The notes: generated by a model from the sequence alone, not told the origin. Shown: positions 14,901 through 28,635, counted from the first letter of the stretch. The stretch is DNA of 64,000 nt from Wuchereria bancrofti (GCA_005281725.1 SSBO01000009.1:2259983-2323982), one strand, 5' to 3'. Program-made: numbers and translations.

Positions 14901-17253
14901 AATTATTTTATTGATAAAATTATGCAAATTTATTTTACAAAATAGTTATGAAAAGAGATAAATATTTTTATTTAACAAAAAAAAATGATTTAAACAATTT
15001 ATTCTATTTTGCGGAATAATTTAAATAATTATTAATGGTAATTTTATTACATAATATATACAAAGTTTTATCCTACAAATCATTTTATAACTTAATAAGA
15101 TTCAATTAAACGAATCAAAAATTAATAATTTATAATCATTATAATGATAACAATTTACCGATTTTTAGCAGGATATCGATCAAACATAATCGTTGTAATT
15201 TCAGGTGGTAAAAATTTTCGAATAGTTGCAAAATCTTTCAATATCGGTCGTAAACCTCTACGACAAATGGTTCTAACACATTCAAAAGCATTATCACCAA
15301 TCTTATCAGTAACTGCTATAGCATCTTTGTATGCTTAAAAATGAAATTTTTATCATTTTAATCAGAAAAAAAACGGCTGCATATTTTATTGTATAATACT
15401 TATTTATAAAGTTTTATCTTGTAAAGCTTTTTATAATTTAATGCAATTCACATGATTAAAAGAATTAAAAATTATAATAAAATTAAAATATCATTCTTAG
15501 AATTTTTGATGATTAAAAACTTGAATATATGCTTTGGATATTAATAAAATACTAAATTAGAATTTATTGTGATTAATTAAAATAATTTTAACATAGAAAG
15601 AATTAATTTATCACCTGAATCAAGCTCAAGATCAACTTCTTTAACTGCTTCATCTTTAATATATGTTTTTCTTCTTTCTTCACCTTTTATACCACGTATT
15701 ACTTTAAATCTTTCTCTTGATCTCTGAAATTAAATCAATCAATTTAAATTTCAATCTAATACAATAATAATAAATAGTACAATAATAGTTTAATGCTTAT
15801 AAATTATTATAATATTAGCGATAACATTAATTTCAACTAATTAATTGAATAACGGTAGCACACTGTAAGTTACAAAAGAGCATTAATAATTAGTTATTAC
15901 TGATAAATATTACTTTTTTGAAAACAAAAAAGAAAAAAACAGATCAAAACAAAAAAACTTACACCTTTCCCTTTTCGTGATCTGAAAAAAGATTTGACTT
16001 CATTTAATCCTTTTTCCTATTTTTTTGAACTAATTATAGGAGCTAATAAAATAGATTTTGACAATAATATTTAAAATTAAATTTAAATTCTTTTTTTCGA
16101 AAAAAAAGAAAAATTTTGTACAATTTCAATCTGAAAACTAAAAACAAAAATTAGGGGAAAAGTTAAAATGTTTATAAATTCATCAATGTTTACTGTGAAA
16201 TACTTACATTGCACGAAATTTTTGACTTGGGCGCCGGAAAGTTGGACGTTCGGTTACTATAAATTATTTAAATTTTTATATTTGCTCTAAAAGTATTTTT
16301 AATATTATTAATATTTATATTCTCAATTTTTTTAGTCAAATTTTTATATTTTTTCTAAAAATATTTTTGTTATTGTTAGTATTTCTGTTGTTATCAATAT
16401 ATTATCAAAACAATATATTTATTATTGTTATTACTATTATCATTACCATCATCTATTGTTATTATCATTATTATTTATTCACTTATTTATCACTATTACT
16501 TATTGTTATTATTACTACTGTCATTGATTATTGTTATTATTATCATCATTATCATATTAATATCTGTTTATTCATTTAACTATCAGTATTATTACTGGTT
16601 ATTATTATTAACATTTCAATTTCATACTCAAAATCATAATCTGCTTTTTATTACTATGATAAAATAAAAAAGTATAAATGCTAATGAATTGCTAAAACAA
16701 TAAACAACCGAAAAAAAAATTAATATTCGTCTATGCTTAATTTATTTTTATGCAAATTGCTATTAGCATAAATATATTTGTTAAAATTTTTGGCTAACAT
16801 AAAGAATTGACATGCATTTATTAGTTTTGATAAAATATTCGATAAAAATGAGTAAACATATATATTTGCATAAACAATTTAACATGAAAAGAATATGAAA
16901 TTTCAAATGCATTGTATTTCAAAATTATTATTATTGTTACTACTATTATCATTACCATCATCTATTGTTATTATCATTATTATTTATTCACTTAATTTAT
17001 TTAAGCCGATTTTATTTTTTGGTTTTCAATTATTTCATTAATATTTTTGTTGTATTAAATAAAACTTTTTAAAAAAAAATTAAGTAACTTTTTATTTTGA
17101 GTAAGTTTTTAAGTATGTTCAAATAAGTTTGGAATTTAAAAAAATATAGAAATAATGAATGATAGAATTAATTTTAATTAATATACCATCTTCTTCGCAT
17201 GTAACCAATTCGCTTCCGTCATCTTTCAATTGCTTCCGATGTCGCGTTGTAGT
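11992..17253 (-). CDS. Protein-tyrosine phosphatase, nematode cytoplasmic type; 5' end unresolved
   Basis: Removes phosphate from phosphotyrosine by a cysteine-phosphate intermediate. Minus-strand exons, in phase: 17253-17187, 16256-16208, 15981-15963, 15723-15615, 15333-15159, 14639-14468, 13609-13428, 13274-13037, 12207-11992; about 408 residues with a TAA stop. The first roughly 100 residues are basic and probably disordered (TTTRHRKQLKDD, RKGKGRSRERFK). The phosphatase domain follows with family landmarks in order: NRYTDVMCLDKTRV, DYIHANWV, YICTQGPL, DFWWMIF, a WPD general-acid loop (Asp codon 13217-13219), HCSAGIGRTG (13103-13132; nucleophile Cys codon 13127-13129) and VQSVLQYIFIHICLIEYM. 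All key residues are intact and there is no transmembrane segment. Many nematodes carry expanded families of such single-domain phosphatases, often sperm-enriched; that role is only inference here. No Met precedes the domain, so a start exon upstream of 17253 is missing. The 19-bp exon 15963-15981 is the choice that keeps frame; an acceptor ending at 16017 is an alternative. Confidence 0.88.
12285..12490. repeat. Imperfect ATT/ATC trinucleotide-rich block
   Basis: Degenerate runs of ATT, ATC and GTT triplets form a low-complexity block with internal near-repeats: ATCATTATTATTACTATTGT-like segments recur and TATATCAC(T)ACT appears twice. It lies in the last PTP intron. Open frames across it encode only Ile/Tyr/Ser runs and are not genes. 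Confidence 0.6.
13870..14380. repeat. C/A-rich, G-poor degenerate patch inside a PTP intron
   Basis: The plus strand changes from A/T homopolymers to roughly 500 bases rich in CAC, ACC and CTAC words with few G (for example CACACACCCACACACC-like runs near 14300-14325 and ACAGACACACACACACATG near 14358-14376). It contains a 9-bp perfect stem (ACACCTGAG at 14238-14246, loop TTTA, CTCAGGTGT at 14251-14259). No open frame across it resembles a protein. Confidence 0.6.
16421..16485. repeat. 65-bp direct repeat, copy A
   Basis: A 65-base ATT/ATC-rich segment matches 16930-16994 on the same strand with one mismatch seen by eye; the offset is 509 bases. Both copies lie in the same PTP intron. Simple-sequence composition makes independent origin conceivable, but the order of irregular triplets is shared throughout. 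Confidence 0.65.
16930..16994. repeat. 65-bp direct repeat, copy B
   Basis: Second copy of the segment at 16421-16485, differing by a single T to C change in the first third. Flanking sequences do not match, so the duplicated block is short and sharply bounded. Confidence 0.65.
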
Positions 17254-20200
17254 CTTTTAAAAGAAAAGAAAAAGCAGAGAAATGCTCAAATGAAAAAAAC
17301 GATTAAATTAATTTTCATAGTTTTTAAATTTTTTTTTTTTTAGTAAGAATTGACAATTGCATGCATCATTATTAATAAGGCAGTAGCCCAAGTTTTCTTT
17401 TCCGTTTCCGGAAACTATTAAAAGACAATAATTACTCAGTATATCATTGAGTACTGAATTAAATAATATTATTTATTTTTATGGATAGAAAAATAAAAAA
17501 TCGATATGTTAAGAGAGTAAATTATGTAAATGGCAAATTTTCAAAAAAAAAATAAGCTAATTCAGCGTTTTTCCTTCTTTGTTCAGAATAACTAAGGAAA
17601 TTCCGGATTATAACAAATTGAGAAAGGTAAAATTTAATTTCGTTTCCAATAAATAGCAAATTTCTATTTATTTAAAAAAAATAAAACGGGAAAAAGGAAA
17701 GGCACAATTAAATTTCAATTTAAGATTAATTTTTGAAGTATTACTACCAGTTATTACATGAATTTTTTCATTGACTGAGTTACAAAAAATTGGAATATAT
17801 TTTGTTAAAAATTTGAAAAATTTTACTTTACGCTTTTTATGCATTTTTGCTTAATAATAATAATAATTATAGCCTGAAAGTTACAAATTTCTTTTGTTTT
17901 TCATTTAAAAACAATAATATTTGTAACTTATTTTGAAATTTAATTCTTTATTTATTTTTCTTTTTTTTTCGTTTTTTTTTGCTCAATTTTAAGCAACAAA
18001 TAAATATTATTATTTCCAGATGAAGAGAAAATTTCAAAATTTTTTATCTTAATCGTTTTACTTGGTGATTTTCACTTTTTTTGTTGTCTTCTAAAGATAA
18101 CATTTAATACTCATTTAATTAATCAAAAAATTCTTCCATCTTTCATCCCAATATATTTCATTTTAATTTAACAAAATGAAATTCAAAGCAGGAAAATGTG
18201 CATTATTCTAATATTAATGAATTCATAGTTATTTAAAAAAGAAAAAATTAAATTTAAAAGAAACCACAGGGAGAGACTGTTTGTTAAACTGACAATAATA
18301 TACAATGCAAAATGAAATATGTACGAAATTATTTTTATAATATATAAAATTAATAAATTTATGCAAAATTATATGTATATTTCTTTTTAATATGTATTAT
18401 TCTTTTTTATTTCTTTTGAATTATTTAATTATTTACTCTAAATTCATTTCAATCTATTAATTTAATTTTTTTTGTTGTTACTGTTTTATTTCTTATTTAT
18501 TTTTAATTATTGTTAGTATTAACAATCTATTATTGAATTTATTCAACATTTTTTTGATTTATTTATTTTAAATTATCAATTTGATATCATCATTGAAAAG
18601 ATTAATGACATAATAATTATACAATTTATCTAATTAGATTTTTTCAACTTTTATTTTTTCATTCTTCCTCGTTCTTTTTCCTCCTTCTCTCTCTCAAAAT
18701 ATTGTTTAAATTATGAAAATATTATTAAACTATGATAGATTAAAATATGGAAAATTTAAATAAGAATGGAAATATTATTCCGTATGATCCTTATATAATT
18801 ATTAAAACAGTGCATAATTTTTTATCAGTAAAAATAAATTTAATATCTACAAATAATCCTTGCAATTTAATATAGATATTCATTAATTTAGGAATTTAAT
18901 AAAAGGAAAAAGCAGAACGAGAAAAAATGAAAATGTCGCATAAATTTTATTTAAATTTCATAAACTTCTCCTTTCAAAATTAGCATCTTTTATTTTTTAC
19001 TGAAAATTTTTTTCAAAAATTAAAAATTTTCGCAAATTTAATTTTTTTCTTCAAATTACAAATTTGAACATTTACAGTAAATTGATAAAATTAATTTAAT
19101 ATATGAAATCGATAAATAATGATTCTAAAAAGGAATAGCAGTAAATGATGGAATAAAATTGTTGCTAAGATGAAATGAAGAAAAAAAAATGCAAAGAAAT
19201 GAAAAAGCAAAATAATTTATATTTCATCAAAAGTTCATCGTTGGTTGTGTTAAATGTAAAATAATATTAATGAATCAAAAAAAATTCCGAATTTAATTTT
19301 TTCATTTTATAAAAATTTTTTTTCCAAAAAAAGATTTATAAAATAAAATATTTATCATCTAAACATACTTAATGTATCATCATAGTCTTTAAAGAAAAAA
19401 TTGAAAAAAAAAAGTATGTGAAATTTCAAATGATAAAAAATGTCAATTATTTGTCGTTTATTATAGTTCTATGATTTGGTCACATTTTTTTTATATTTAT
19501 ACAATCATAAATTTTCTTTCTTTACTTTTTATTTTTTTTTTTATTTTTTAAAACGAATGTTTTAGTGGAAGAAATATCATCGAACATTCACACGTTTGTT
19601 ATTTTGTTTCTCTTTTCTTATTTTATTTACTCAAAAATGTTCATAAATTAAATAAAAATTAGATTTTTTTTCTTTTGAGAATTCTTTTTTCTTCTTTTCA
19701 TATCATCGATGAAAATGAAAATTTTTGAAAGTTTAATTTAAAAAACAGAAAAAAGGAAAGAATAAAAAAAAATTTGTTCAAATGAAATTATGAAAATAGT
19801 TTTTTTTCTTATTGCTATGGCAATAACATTTTTACCATAGGAATAAAAAACAATTTATGATAAAATGGATTTAATAATTTGTAATGAATAATTTGAAATA
19901 AAAAATGTTATTTTCAATTTCTTATTATTTAAATAATTGTATGCAAATTTACTTTAATTAATAGCTTATAAATTTTAATTCGACTTTTTTAATAAATTAA
20001 AAAATTAAAAAAGATGATTGTCAAAAATTTTTATTAAAATAAGCATACAATTAGAAATGTAATTTGCATAAATTTGTTACATTTGATTATCAGTAATACA
20101 TTTTCAATTTTAATTTTAGTCGTATCATTTTCATATAAACAATATGATAATGAATGTTTAATGTCCGTAAATAATTTTATGATATATTACTTTCAAATTT

Positions 20201-21517
20201 TATTTCAAATCGTTTCCTTTTTGACTTAATTTAATTTCTGCTCAATTTAATTAATTTCTTCAAAAAATTTCATATGTAAATTTAATTAAATATTACTGTT
20301 ATTTAACTTTAAATGCTAATTTCAACAATGCAATTTGTTTATTTTTTCCTACAGAAATTATGCTTTGACATTTGATTTACTTTGACATTTTGCTCTTTTT
20401 GAAATTATTTTATTAATTAATACTTTTCTTTTTTTTCATTTTTTTGAAGTTTGTGCATTAGATTTGAAAGATATATAAAATTGCTGAAGTTTTGCAATTT
20501 TTTTGCAAATTTAAAATCTTTGTTACACATTGCTAACTTAAATTGCCATTATTAATAAAATTGCTATTTCTAATTTTAGTACTAAGCTAATTACTACCAG
20601 AAAAAAAAATTGAATGAGAAAAATGCTATCTTATTTGTTTAAAATATTTATAACTAAAATTATTATTATTGGTTTTTTTTTTCAAATTTTAAAAATATCA
20701 TTAATCATCAACAAATTTGGATCACTTATAATTTATTTTTCTTAACTATAAATGCTATAAATGCTAATTTTATTTGTCATTTGTTCCTTTCTTTCCTTTT
20801 ATGCTAATTATTTCCATTAAAATTAAAAAAAAAAAGGAAATGACCGCTAATTCATATATTCCAATGGTCATTTTCTAAATGTTAGGGTACATTTTATTAA
20901 TTTATTAATAGTTTTTCGTCTAGCTTCCACTTGTATTATTATTATTTGTATCATTGATATTTTCATACTTCTTTTTTGTTAGTTTGTAAAATATGTTAAA
21001 CTTGCAAAATTCTTATTTTGTTTTTGTTACAAAATAAAAAGAAAATATTTCAAAGAAAAATGAAACTGAAAAGATGAAAGAAAGTTTCGAAGAAAGAAAA
21101 AATCATTGACGAAAAAATTATTTGTACTTTTGCAAAATTTAAATTTTTTGAAAAATTTTTGAACAAGAAAAGTAGAGTTTTAATTGTTCGCAGTAAACTA
21201 TTAGCATTAAAAAAAATAAAAGCATACAGTGATTGATAAATTATTGTAAATGAAGAAATAAGAAGGAAAAAATGTGCAAATTTATCAAAAAATATAATTA
21301 GCTAATTTTTTTTTTCTAGCAATTAAATCATTTTATTAGCCAATTCTTCATTATTTATATAACTTTTGATTAGATTAGTCCAATATATTAATCTTAGACG
21401 CAAATTTAATCAATTAAATGTCCAAAAAATGATAAATGTTAATTAGAATTGGCCTTCTCTTTAAAACAACTAACATATGATATCACTAAGAGCTAAAAGA
21501 TATTTGTGATAACAGCT

Positions 21518-21616
21518 GATAAGTGTTAAGCAGCATGTGTCTTTAGTTACCAATAAGTGTTAAACAGTAATTATCTTTAGTTACTGATAAGTGTTAAGAT
21601 GTATCTTTAGTTGTTC
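21518..21616. repeat. Three-copy tandem repeat of about 33 bp
   Basis: Three consecutive copies share GATAAGTGTTAAG (or CAATAAGTGTTAAA) followed by a variable core and TCTTTAGTTAC or TCTTTAGTTGT. They start at about 21518, 21551 and 21586. The repeat stands alone in non-coding DNA. Confidence 0.7.
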
Positions 21617-22700
21617 ATATAATATATCCGAATGGAAATAGTGATGAATTATTTATTGAGATGTTCAAAATTTTATCATATTCTTATCAATTAACAGAAT
21701 TAAACATTTCATTTTTTTCTCTTCTCTTTTTTTTTGTGAAATGACTACTAATAATAAAATTAAAAAAAATATTTCATATGCAGTAAATGACAAAATGTGC
21801 ACCGTTTAATAAAAACAATAACTAATTAATTGATATTTTTAAAATTCATATTAAAATAATAAACTCAAATAATAAGTTTTGTTTTCTGTCTTTTTTTTGA
21901 CATTTTTATTTTTATAAATTTTGCTATTTAAAATTCAACGCAGTTTTGCTTCAACTGTATGCAAACAATCGATGCACTTATTAATCAGTTAGTTTATTTA
22001 CTTTTTCAAATTCTATTAACTTTTAAAACTTATTAATATATTTATTAATTCAGTTTTTATTAGTTTCCTGTCTATTTGTATAAATGCAAACAGTATCAAT
22101 GATTATGTATCGATTATATAAATCAAATAAAAGGGAGAAAAAAAAAGGAAATGAATTGAATGTACTTAATATTTGATCACATTTTGTTTTGATCGTTATT
22201 TTTTCATCACCAATCGATTTATAAGTTGGAAAAACATTCTCTTTTTCTTCTGATTATTTCATTTTATACTTTTTTTTCGTAAAATTTATGCGTTTTTTAT
22301 GAGCAATTATTTTATTTTATAGTTTTTTGTTTTATAAATAAATAGTTAGGTAACGAAATTAATAAGTAATAAACATTGGAAATGAATGACACAATGTTAC
22401 ATATTTTACGGTTTAAAAATTTGATTTTACATTTTATTGTATTAAATAACATCAATTATTGAATTTTTTTTTGATGTTTTTTATTATTATAATGCAAAAA
22501 ATTATTACTTTATTGTGCTAATAATATATTATATAAATTTTGTTTTATTAGATATGCAAATTAAATTAAGTAAATAAATTTTAAGATAATATAATACTAT
22601 TACTGAAATATAATAATTGCTTGCAAAAAAAAAAGAAATTATTATATGATTTTGTCATTTCTTTGCTGTCATCGTAATTATTCATTTTAATCGTTTAGAA

Positions 22701-22742
22701 TAGTCTAACTTATTGTTGCCAAGGTAACAATAAGTTAGATTA
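22701..22742. promoter_or_regulatory. 42-nt inverted repeat centred on an RFX X-box
   Basis: TCTAACTTATTGTT (22704-22717) is the exact reverse complement of AACAATAAGTTAGA (22726-22739), and the symmetry extends to 22701 and 22742 with one G-T mismatch. The centre GTTGCCAAGGTAAC (22715-22728) fits both half-sites of the X-box consensus GTNRCC/RGYAAC bound by RFX factors (DAF-19 in C. elegans). Site function is inference: no gene start was recognised within several kb. It could instead be a hairpin or the remnant of a small inverted-repeat element. Confidence 0.55.
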
Positions 22743-23169
22743 ATGGAATATAAATTTACAGAAATAGAAATCCAATAATAAATAAATTTTAAAATTTAGT
22801 ATTGATTGTTGAACTTATTTATTTATGCAATTAATATTTTTAAAAATAAGAATATAAACCAAAATTAATTTATAAATTTGTCGTAACATCAAAAAAATAT
22901 TTTTTTTTCCATTATTTATAATCTCATCATTAATAATTTACATAAAATTATTTGCAGTTTTAAGAAGACAAAATAAATGATAATAAAATATTTTCCAATG
23001 TAAATAAAATATTTTGATAAATATAAATATGGAAATTTTTTCTCTAAGCATTTTAATATATTCAATAAATTAACTACTCAAATAAGCTTAATTTAAAAAT
23101 AAAAAAAAAAGATTTTGTAAGCTTTCATTTCTTATGTTTCTTCTTTTCTCATTTTGTTCCATTTTTCTT

Positions 23170-23173
<4 letters not shown>

Positions 23174-23208
<35 letters not shown>

Positions 23209-23220
23209 TCCCTCCTTCTC
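23174..23220. repeat. CT microsatellite
   Basis: An uninterrupted (CT)n run of about 13 units continues into a broader pyrimidine tract (TTTCTCTTTCCCTCCTTCTC). Confidence 0.8.
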
Positions 23221-26211
23221 TTATTTCAGATATAATTACATTGATTTTTTCAAAGCTAAATCATAAATTCTTTTTTTTTTTTGTTAAATAAAAAGAGAAA
23301 CACAAAAAAAAATGCTACAAACTAAAATTCATTCATTTTTGTTGGTTTTCTTTTTTTTTTTTGATTTTATTCGTTTCATTTTTTTGAAATGTGACAAATA
23401 TTGTAAAGAAAAAAAAAGAAGAAAAAAGAAAATCAATTGAAATTAATTATTACTTTAAACGAAATGTCTATAACTTTTTCTTTCGTTAAATTAAATCGCC
23501 TTTTTTTCGCATTAATTTAAATTAAATGCATTTTTTACTAATTAAATCCAATAATTATTCAAGAAATATATGAAAGAAAAAATGGAATATTATACAAAAA
23601 TATAAATGAAAATAGCACTAATATAACATTCATTTTTCATTTTATTTATTTTAATTTGTTGTTGTAGAAAAAAAAAACGAAAGAGGAAAAGGAATAAATA
23701 ATTAATTTTAATATATTATATTGGAATATATCAAGTATTGATGTATTCTAGTATATCAATATTTGATATGATCTATTCTGATATGATACATTTTAGTATA
23801 ATACATTTTAATATGTTAAATATTAAAAAGAGGATATAATTTATTTTTTATATAATATATTTTTTATTTTTATATAATATTGTACAATTTGCGCCATTCA
23901 AATATAGCAAAAAGAAAAAAAAGGAAGCAGTTGAAAAGTAAAATAAAAATTAATATAATGTAAGAGAAATGGAAAAATTTGAGCTTTAAATTACATTTTA
24001 ATTTAATTTGTCATTGATTTAACCTTTAGGCAATAATGAAAAGAAAAAAAGTAATGCAATCTTATAATATTAACAATAAGTAATATTGCTGTGACATTTG
24101 TCACCAAATCATTGTATTATTCGTTTTTTTTTCTCTCTCTTTTAACTACCTGTCATTAAACTGAAATATACTTTTAACTTGCATTCAATACAAATGATAA
24201 GTAAATTTAATGATTTTTATTGATTACAAACACAAAATTCGATTTTACACTATCAAACAACAATTAATTATTATTAGAAAAAGAATAATTGAGATAAATA
24301 ATGTGTTAAAATTAGAAATAATTTAGTCAATTAGTATGATTTCAATTATAATTAATTTTAAATTTAATATATTCTGAAATTTCAAGAAAATGATACAAAT
24401 ACATAATTGTTGAAATTTTTTTTTTTTTTGTAAAATAAAAACTAACAGTGGTATTTTTCCTAAATGTTAACAACATAATATTGTGAAACATAAAGTAAAG
24501 TGAAATTATGGAAATACATTTATTGTTATAATAAAACTTCCGGAAACATTTTTATCGTTGCAGAAACATTATTGAAATTGAATTGAATGCATTTATTCAA
24601 CAATTTCGGAATACGAAAGCACAAAACTTAAACATTCAAAGTTAATTTTTCCGCTTATTTGCTAGTGTGATGTTGTAATTTACATAAAAACATTTTATTT
24701 AGAATTATATGGAAATGTTTTAAAAAGAAATGAAGAAGAAATTGTGCAATTTAATAATTTTCTTCCTAACTCACAAATTACTTTAACAAATTTAATAATC
24801 AATTTCATAAATTATACTTAAACTCAGATGTTAAATTTATACAATGAAAACTTTAATAACAAAATAGATTTTTTTTATCAATTTCATCCAATTTCCATTT
24901 TTTTTTTTTTTAGAAAAATCTGCAATTTCATGCATATTACATCCATTTTATCTTTTTATCTGTGTTTATCCTTTTTTTTATTAATGAATAATTGAAATAA
25001 AAATTTAAAATCATTGATTTAAGTTTTTGATAATTTTGATGACATTTTTCTTCTTTGAGATAACCTTACACACCATACATTTTTCAAAAAATGCATCTCA
25101 AATTATTATATGAAATGTAAATTTTAATCATAGTATATTATCAATTTCATATTTATCAGTATGTGATAAACGATAACTTCATTTTTGATTGAATCATTGT
25201 TAATTCTAATCATTAATTTTCTTTTTAAATATACACTGATAATGAAAGAGGGATTGTTAATTATCATATTGTTTCGCATTTAAACATTTTTAACAAATAA
25301 TTTGCAGTCAAGCAGTACATCAAATATTTTTGTAAAAATATTTTTGTTTTTTATTTTTAATAAAATTAATATGATCAAATTAAAAAAAATTTCATTTTCT
25401 TCCAAAAAAATACATTTTTATTTAAGTAATAATATTTATAATTTTGCACAAGCAATTTTTGTTAATTTACTTTTTTGTTTAAAGGTTTCATTTTGCATCA
25501 CTGAAAATTAAAAATGAAAAAAAAAATTGATGATATATCCTTATTTTGCTGAAAAATAATTAAAGAGAAACCAATTCTATTTCATTAATTAATTATAATT
25601 TATTATTCCAAAATTTATGCTAACATTTAGCATCCGAAAAAGAAATGATGGAGAAAAAAGCAAAGATCAATAAAAGATTTTTTTAATTAAGCTTTTCATT
25701 ATTACAATTCAAATATTGATTACAACACAGACAACAGAAAAAAAAAATTTTTATTTTAATGTTTCACCAATTGTCATTACGTTGCTTTATTTTTGCTACT
25801 TTGTTACTTATTTATTTATTTATTTTTTTTGCTTACTTATACTTTTGATATTTATTCCAAATGTTAATTTAATTTAAAAAAGGATACTGTTTATGAAATT
25901 AGAGTATTACTTAGTTATTCCTTCTTTTTCGGAATAAAACTAATAATAATAATAGCTCATACTATAATTTTAATATACTTAATGTAAAAATTAAAATATT
26001 TACTTTTATCAGAATAAATTATTTTATATTATGAATGCTGCATACTTTTAATGCTTTTAATTTGTATTTCAATTAATCGATTAATCTATCGATCTGTCGA
26101 TCAATGGAATATTTATTTAATTTGTTTTATAATTAATAGCATTTATTTCTGTGTTAAATTTGCAAGTTAGAATACAAAATAAACTTTTAGTATGCCAAAT
26201 TATACTAAAAT

Positions 26212-26436
26212 ATCATAAGTGATAATTTTGTTAATGTAAAATAAAAATGCAAAGAAAAAAAAAGATTTTTTAAAGTAATATATTAATGTAAAATACATTT
26301 GCGCTATTTTCTTTTTTTGCTTTATTTCTTCGGAAAAAAATGATTACTTATTAGTTTCTTTTTTTTTTTTTAAATTTTTCAATATCGATGATTAATGTTA
26401 GAGTTATCAGCGCTATGTCATTTCATATGATTAATA
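26212..26436. repeat. 225-bp direct duplication, left copy (abuts N)
   Basis: These 225 bases recur at 26438-26662 with no difference seen, including identical lengths of the poly-A (9) and poly-T (13) runs. The copies are separated by the single ambiguous base at 26437. This pattern suggests two contig ends that overlap but were joined with an N rather than merged. Confidence 0.85.
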
Positions 26437-26437
26437 N

Positions 26438-26662
26438 ATCATAAGTGATAATTTTGTTAATGTAAAATAAAAATGCAAAGAAAAAAAAAGATTTTTTAAA
26501 GTAATATATTAATGTAAAATACATTTGCGCTATTTTCTTTTTTTGCTTTATTTCTTCGGAAAAAAATGATTACTTATTAGTTTCTTTTTTTTTTTTTAAA
26601 TTTTTCAATATCGATGATTAATGTTAGAGTTATCAGCGCTATGTCATTTCATATGATTAATA
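26438..26662. repeat. 225-bp direct duplication, right copy (abuts N)
   Basis: Exact second copy of 26212-26436. If the join is artificial the true locus carries one copy and the window is 226 bases too long here. No coding content. Confidence 0.85.
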
Positions 26663-28530
26663 GCTCTCATTAAAAATCAATGGTTATCAAAAAATAATTG
26701 TTATCTATTTATCAATTTAAAATCATAAAATAATAATTTGCATTGCACTTCCTTTGTTTTTTTAAAGATAAAAAAAATTATTTTATGATTGAAAATTTAT
26801 TTAATATTTGCTTTTTTTTTTCTTTTCTCTTTTTTTCCGATAATGTTCGATGTGGAAATAAATGAATTTTGATACAAAAATTCAATTTAAAGAAAAGTTT
26901 ATAAATTGATCAAATTTTGAAAATTTTTTGCTAAAAATGAATTTCTTATTCACATTTTTTTGGTAAAAAAGAATTAGAATGAATAATTACAGATAAATGA
27001 AACGTGCAAAATGGAATGAAATGTAAAAGAGTTTTTAAAAAATTAAACAAAAAAAAAAGGTTTAAGAAGAAGAAAATGTTGCTAAAATTTTCTTTAAATT
27101 AGCTCAAAGTAGTAAATGAAATGAAATCGAATGAAATGACAGAAAAAAAAAGAAAACTTTTATTCCCTTTCAACATTAATTGAAATTAAGCAGCAACTGT
27201 TGTCATTTAGATTTGAGATGATGAATGTATTACATTTTAATCTATTGTCTTTACTACAGTATTAAAATTATAACCTTTTTTTCCAAAAAGTTTTTTGAAA
27301 TTTTTTTCTTTTTGTTTTTAAGAAAATGTAAAATAATTTCATTTTATTATTTCTTATATTTATTAAAGATAATTTTTTAACTTAAAAACTTATTTGCATT
27401 TCATTTTATCATTTGTTATTCTCGTTACACACAGTTTTTTTAAATGTGCCTTTTTCAAAAAAAAATTTTTGTTTTTCTCTTAAAAATGTACCTTTTATCA
27501 TATTATTATTTTTTCACTAAAATATAAAGTTAATTTTTTTTCAAGTTTTCAAGAATTCTTTTTTCAAGGAAAATGAAAATATCAATATTCACTTCATTAT
27601 TTCCTTATGCTAATTAAGCACAATTTAAAAAAGAAATTTTTTTCAACAAAGAATTTTTCGTTTTTTTTTTAAAAAGATTAATTATATACTTTATCCTATT
27701 ATTATTATCACAATGTTAAGTACAATTTCGGTAGTTTCTTTCTTTTTTTGAAACAATTCAGTTAAATTTTATTCTATTATTTATTATATTATGCATGATT
27801 TCTTTTAAAAATCTTTTCGAAAAAAAAAACCTTTTCTTTTTGTTCAAAAAAGTATGTTTACATTTTATTCCATTATCTTTTATCGCAGTGTTAAATGTGT
27901 GTCTTTTCTCAAACAAAAAAAAAAAAAAAAATTTTTTTTCCTTTTAAAGAAGTACTTTTATCATACTGTAGGGCTGTATATAATAAATTTTTGATTAGAA
28001 TAATTTTTTTTTTATTTTTTAGATTGTTGAATTTGTGAACTTTTTTTTTGGTCCATTAATAATTTTTAATTTACTCGTTCCCTTCTTTTCTTATTCATTT
28101 TGCTCAAAAAAAAAAAAAATGTATAAATAATTTAATTAATATCGGAAAAAAAGAATTTGTCAAAAGAATTAATTCGTCTTCTCTCTCTTTTTTTTTTTCA
28201 CTCTAATTTTGTTTTCCTTTTTCTCACTATTTAATTAATTTGAAAATAATTGTATGAATGTGATATGCTTTTAAAGTGTAATATTCAATATGAATAGCTA
28301 AATAGTTATGAAATAATTGATTCATCTATTTTTTTTTTTCATTTCCATTATATTTCTTTTCTTCCAATGTCAACAAAAATTCTTTTTGAATTTTGTTTCT
28401 TTTCTGTTTCTTTTTTTATTTTTTCCTTTTTTTTCACTAATTCATTAATTTTTATTAATTAAAATTGTGTCTCATCTTTTTTAAAGAAAAAAAAATTAAT
28501 GATAAATAAATATTGCAAAATTTTAACAGA

Positions 28531-28635
28531 AACAACAACAACAACGACGACGACAACAAGTATAACAAGAACGACAACAGTGAAAATTAAGACAAAAACA
28601 ACAACAACAACGACAACAACGACAGTAACAACAAA
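28531..28635. repeat. CAA/CGA trinucleotide microsatellite
   Basis: Interrupted runs of ACA, ACG and CAA triplets occur in two blocks. The poly-Thr open frame across it is a translation of simple sequence and not a credible gene. Confidence 0.75.
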
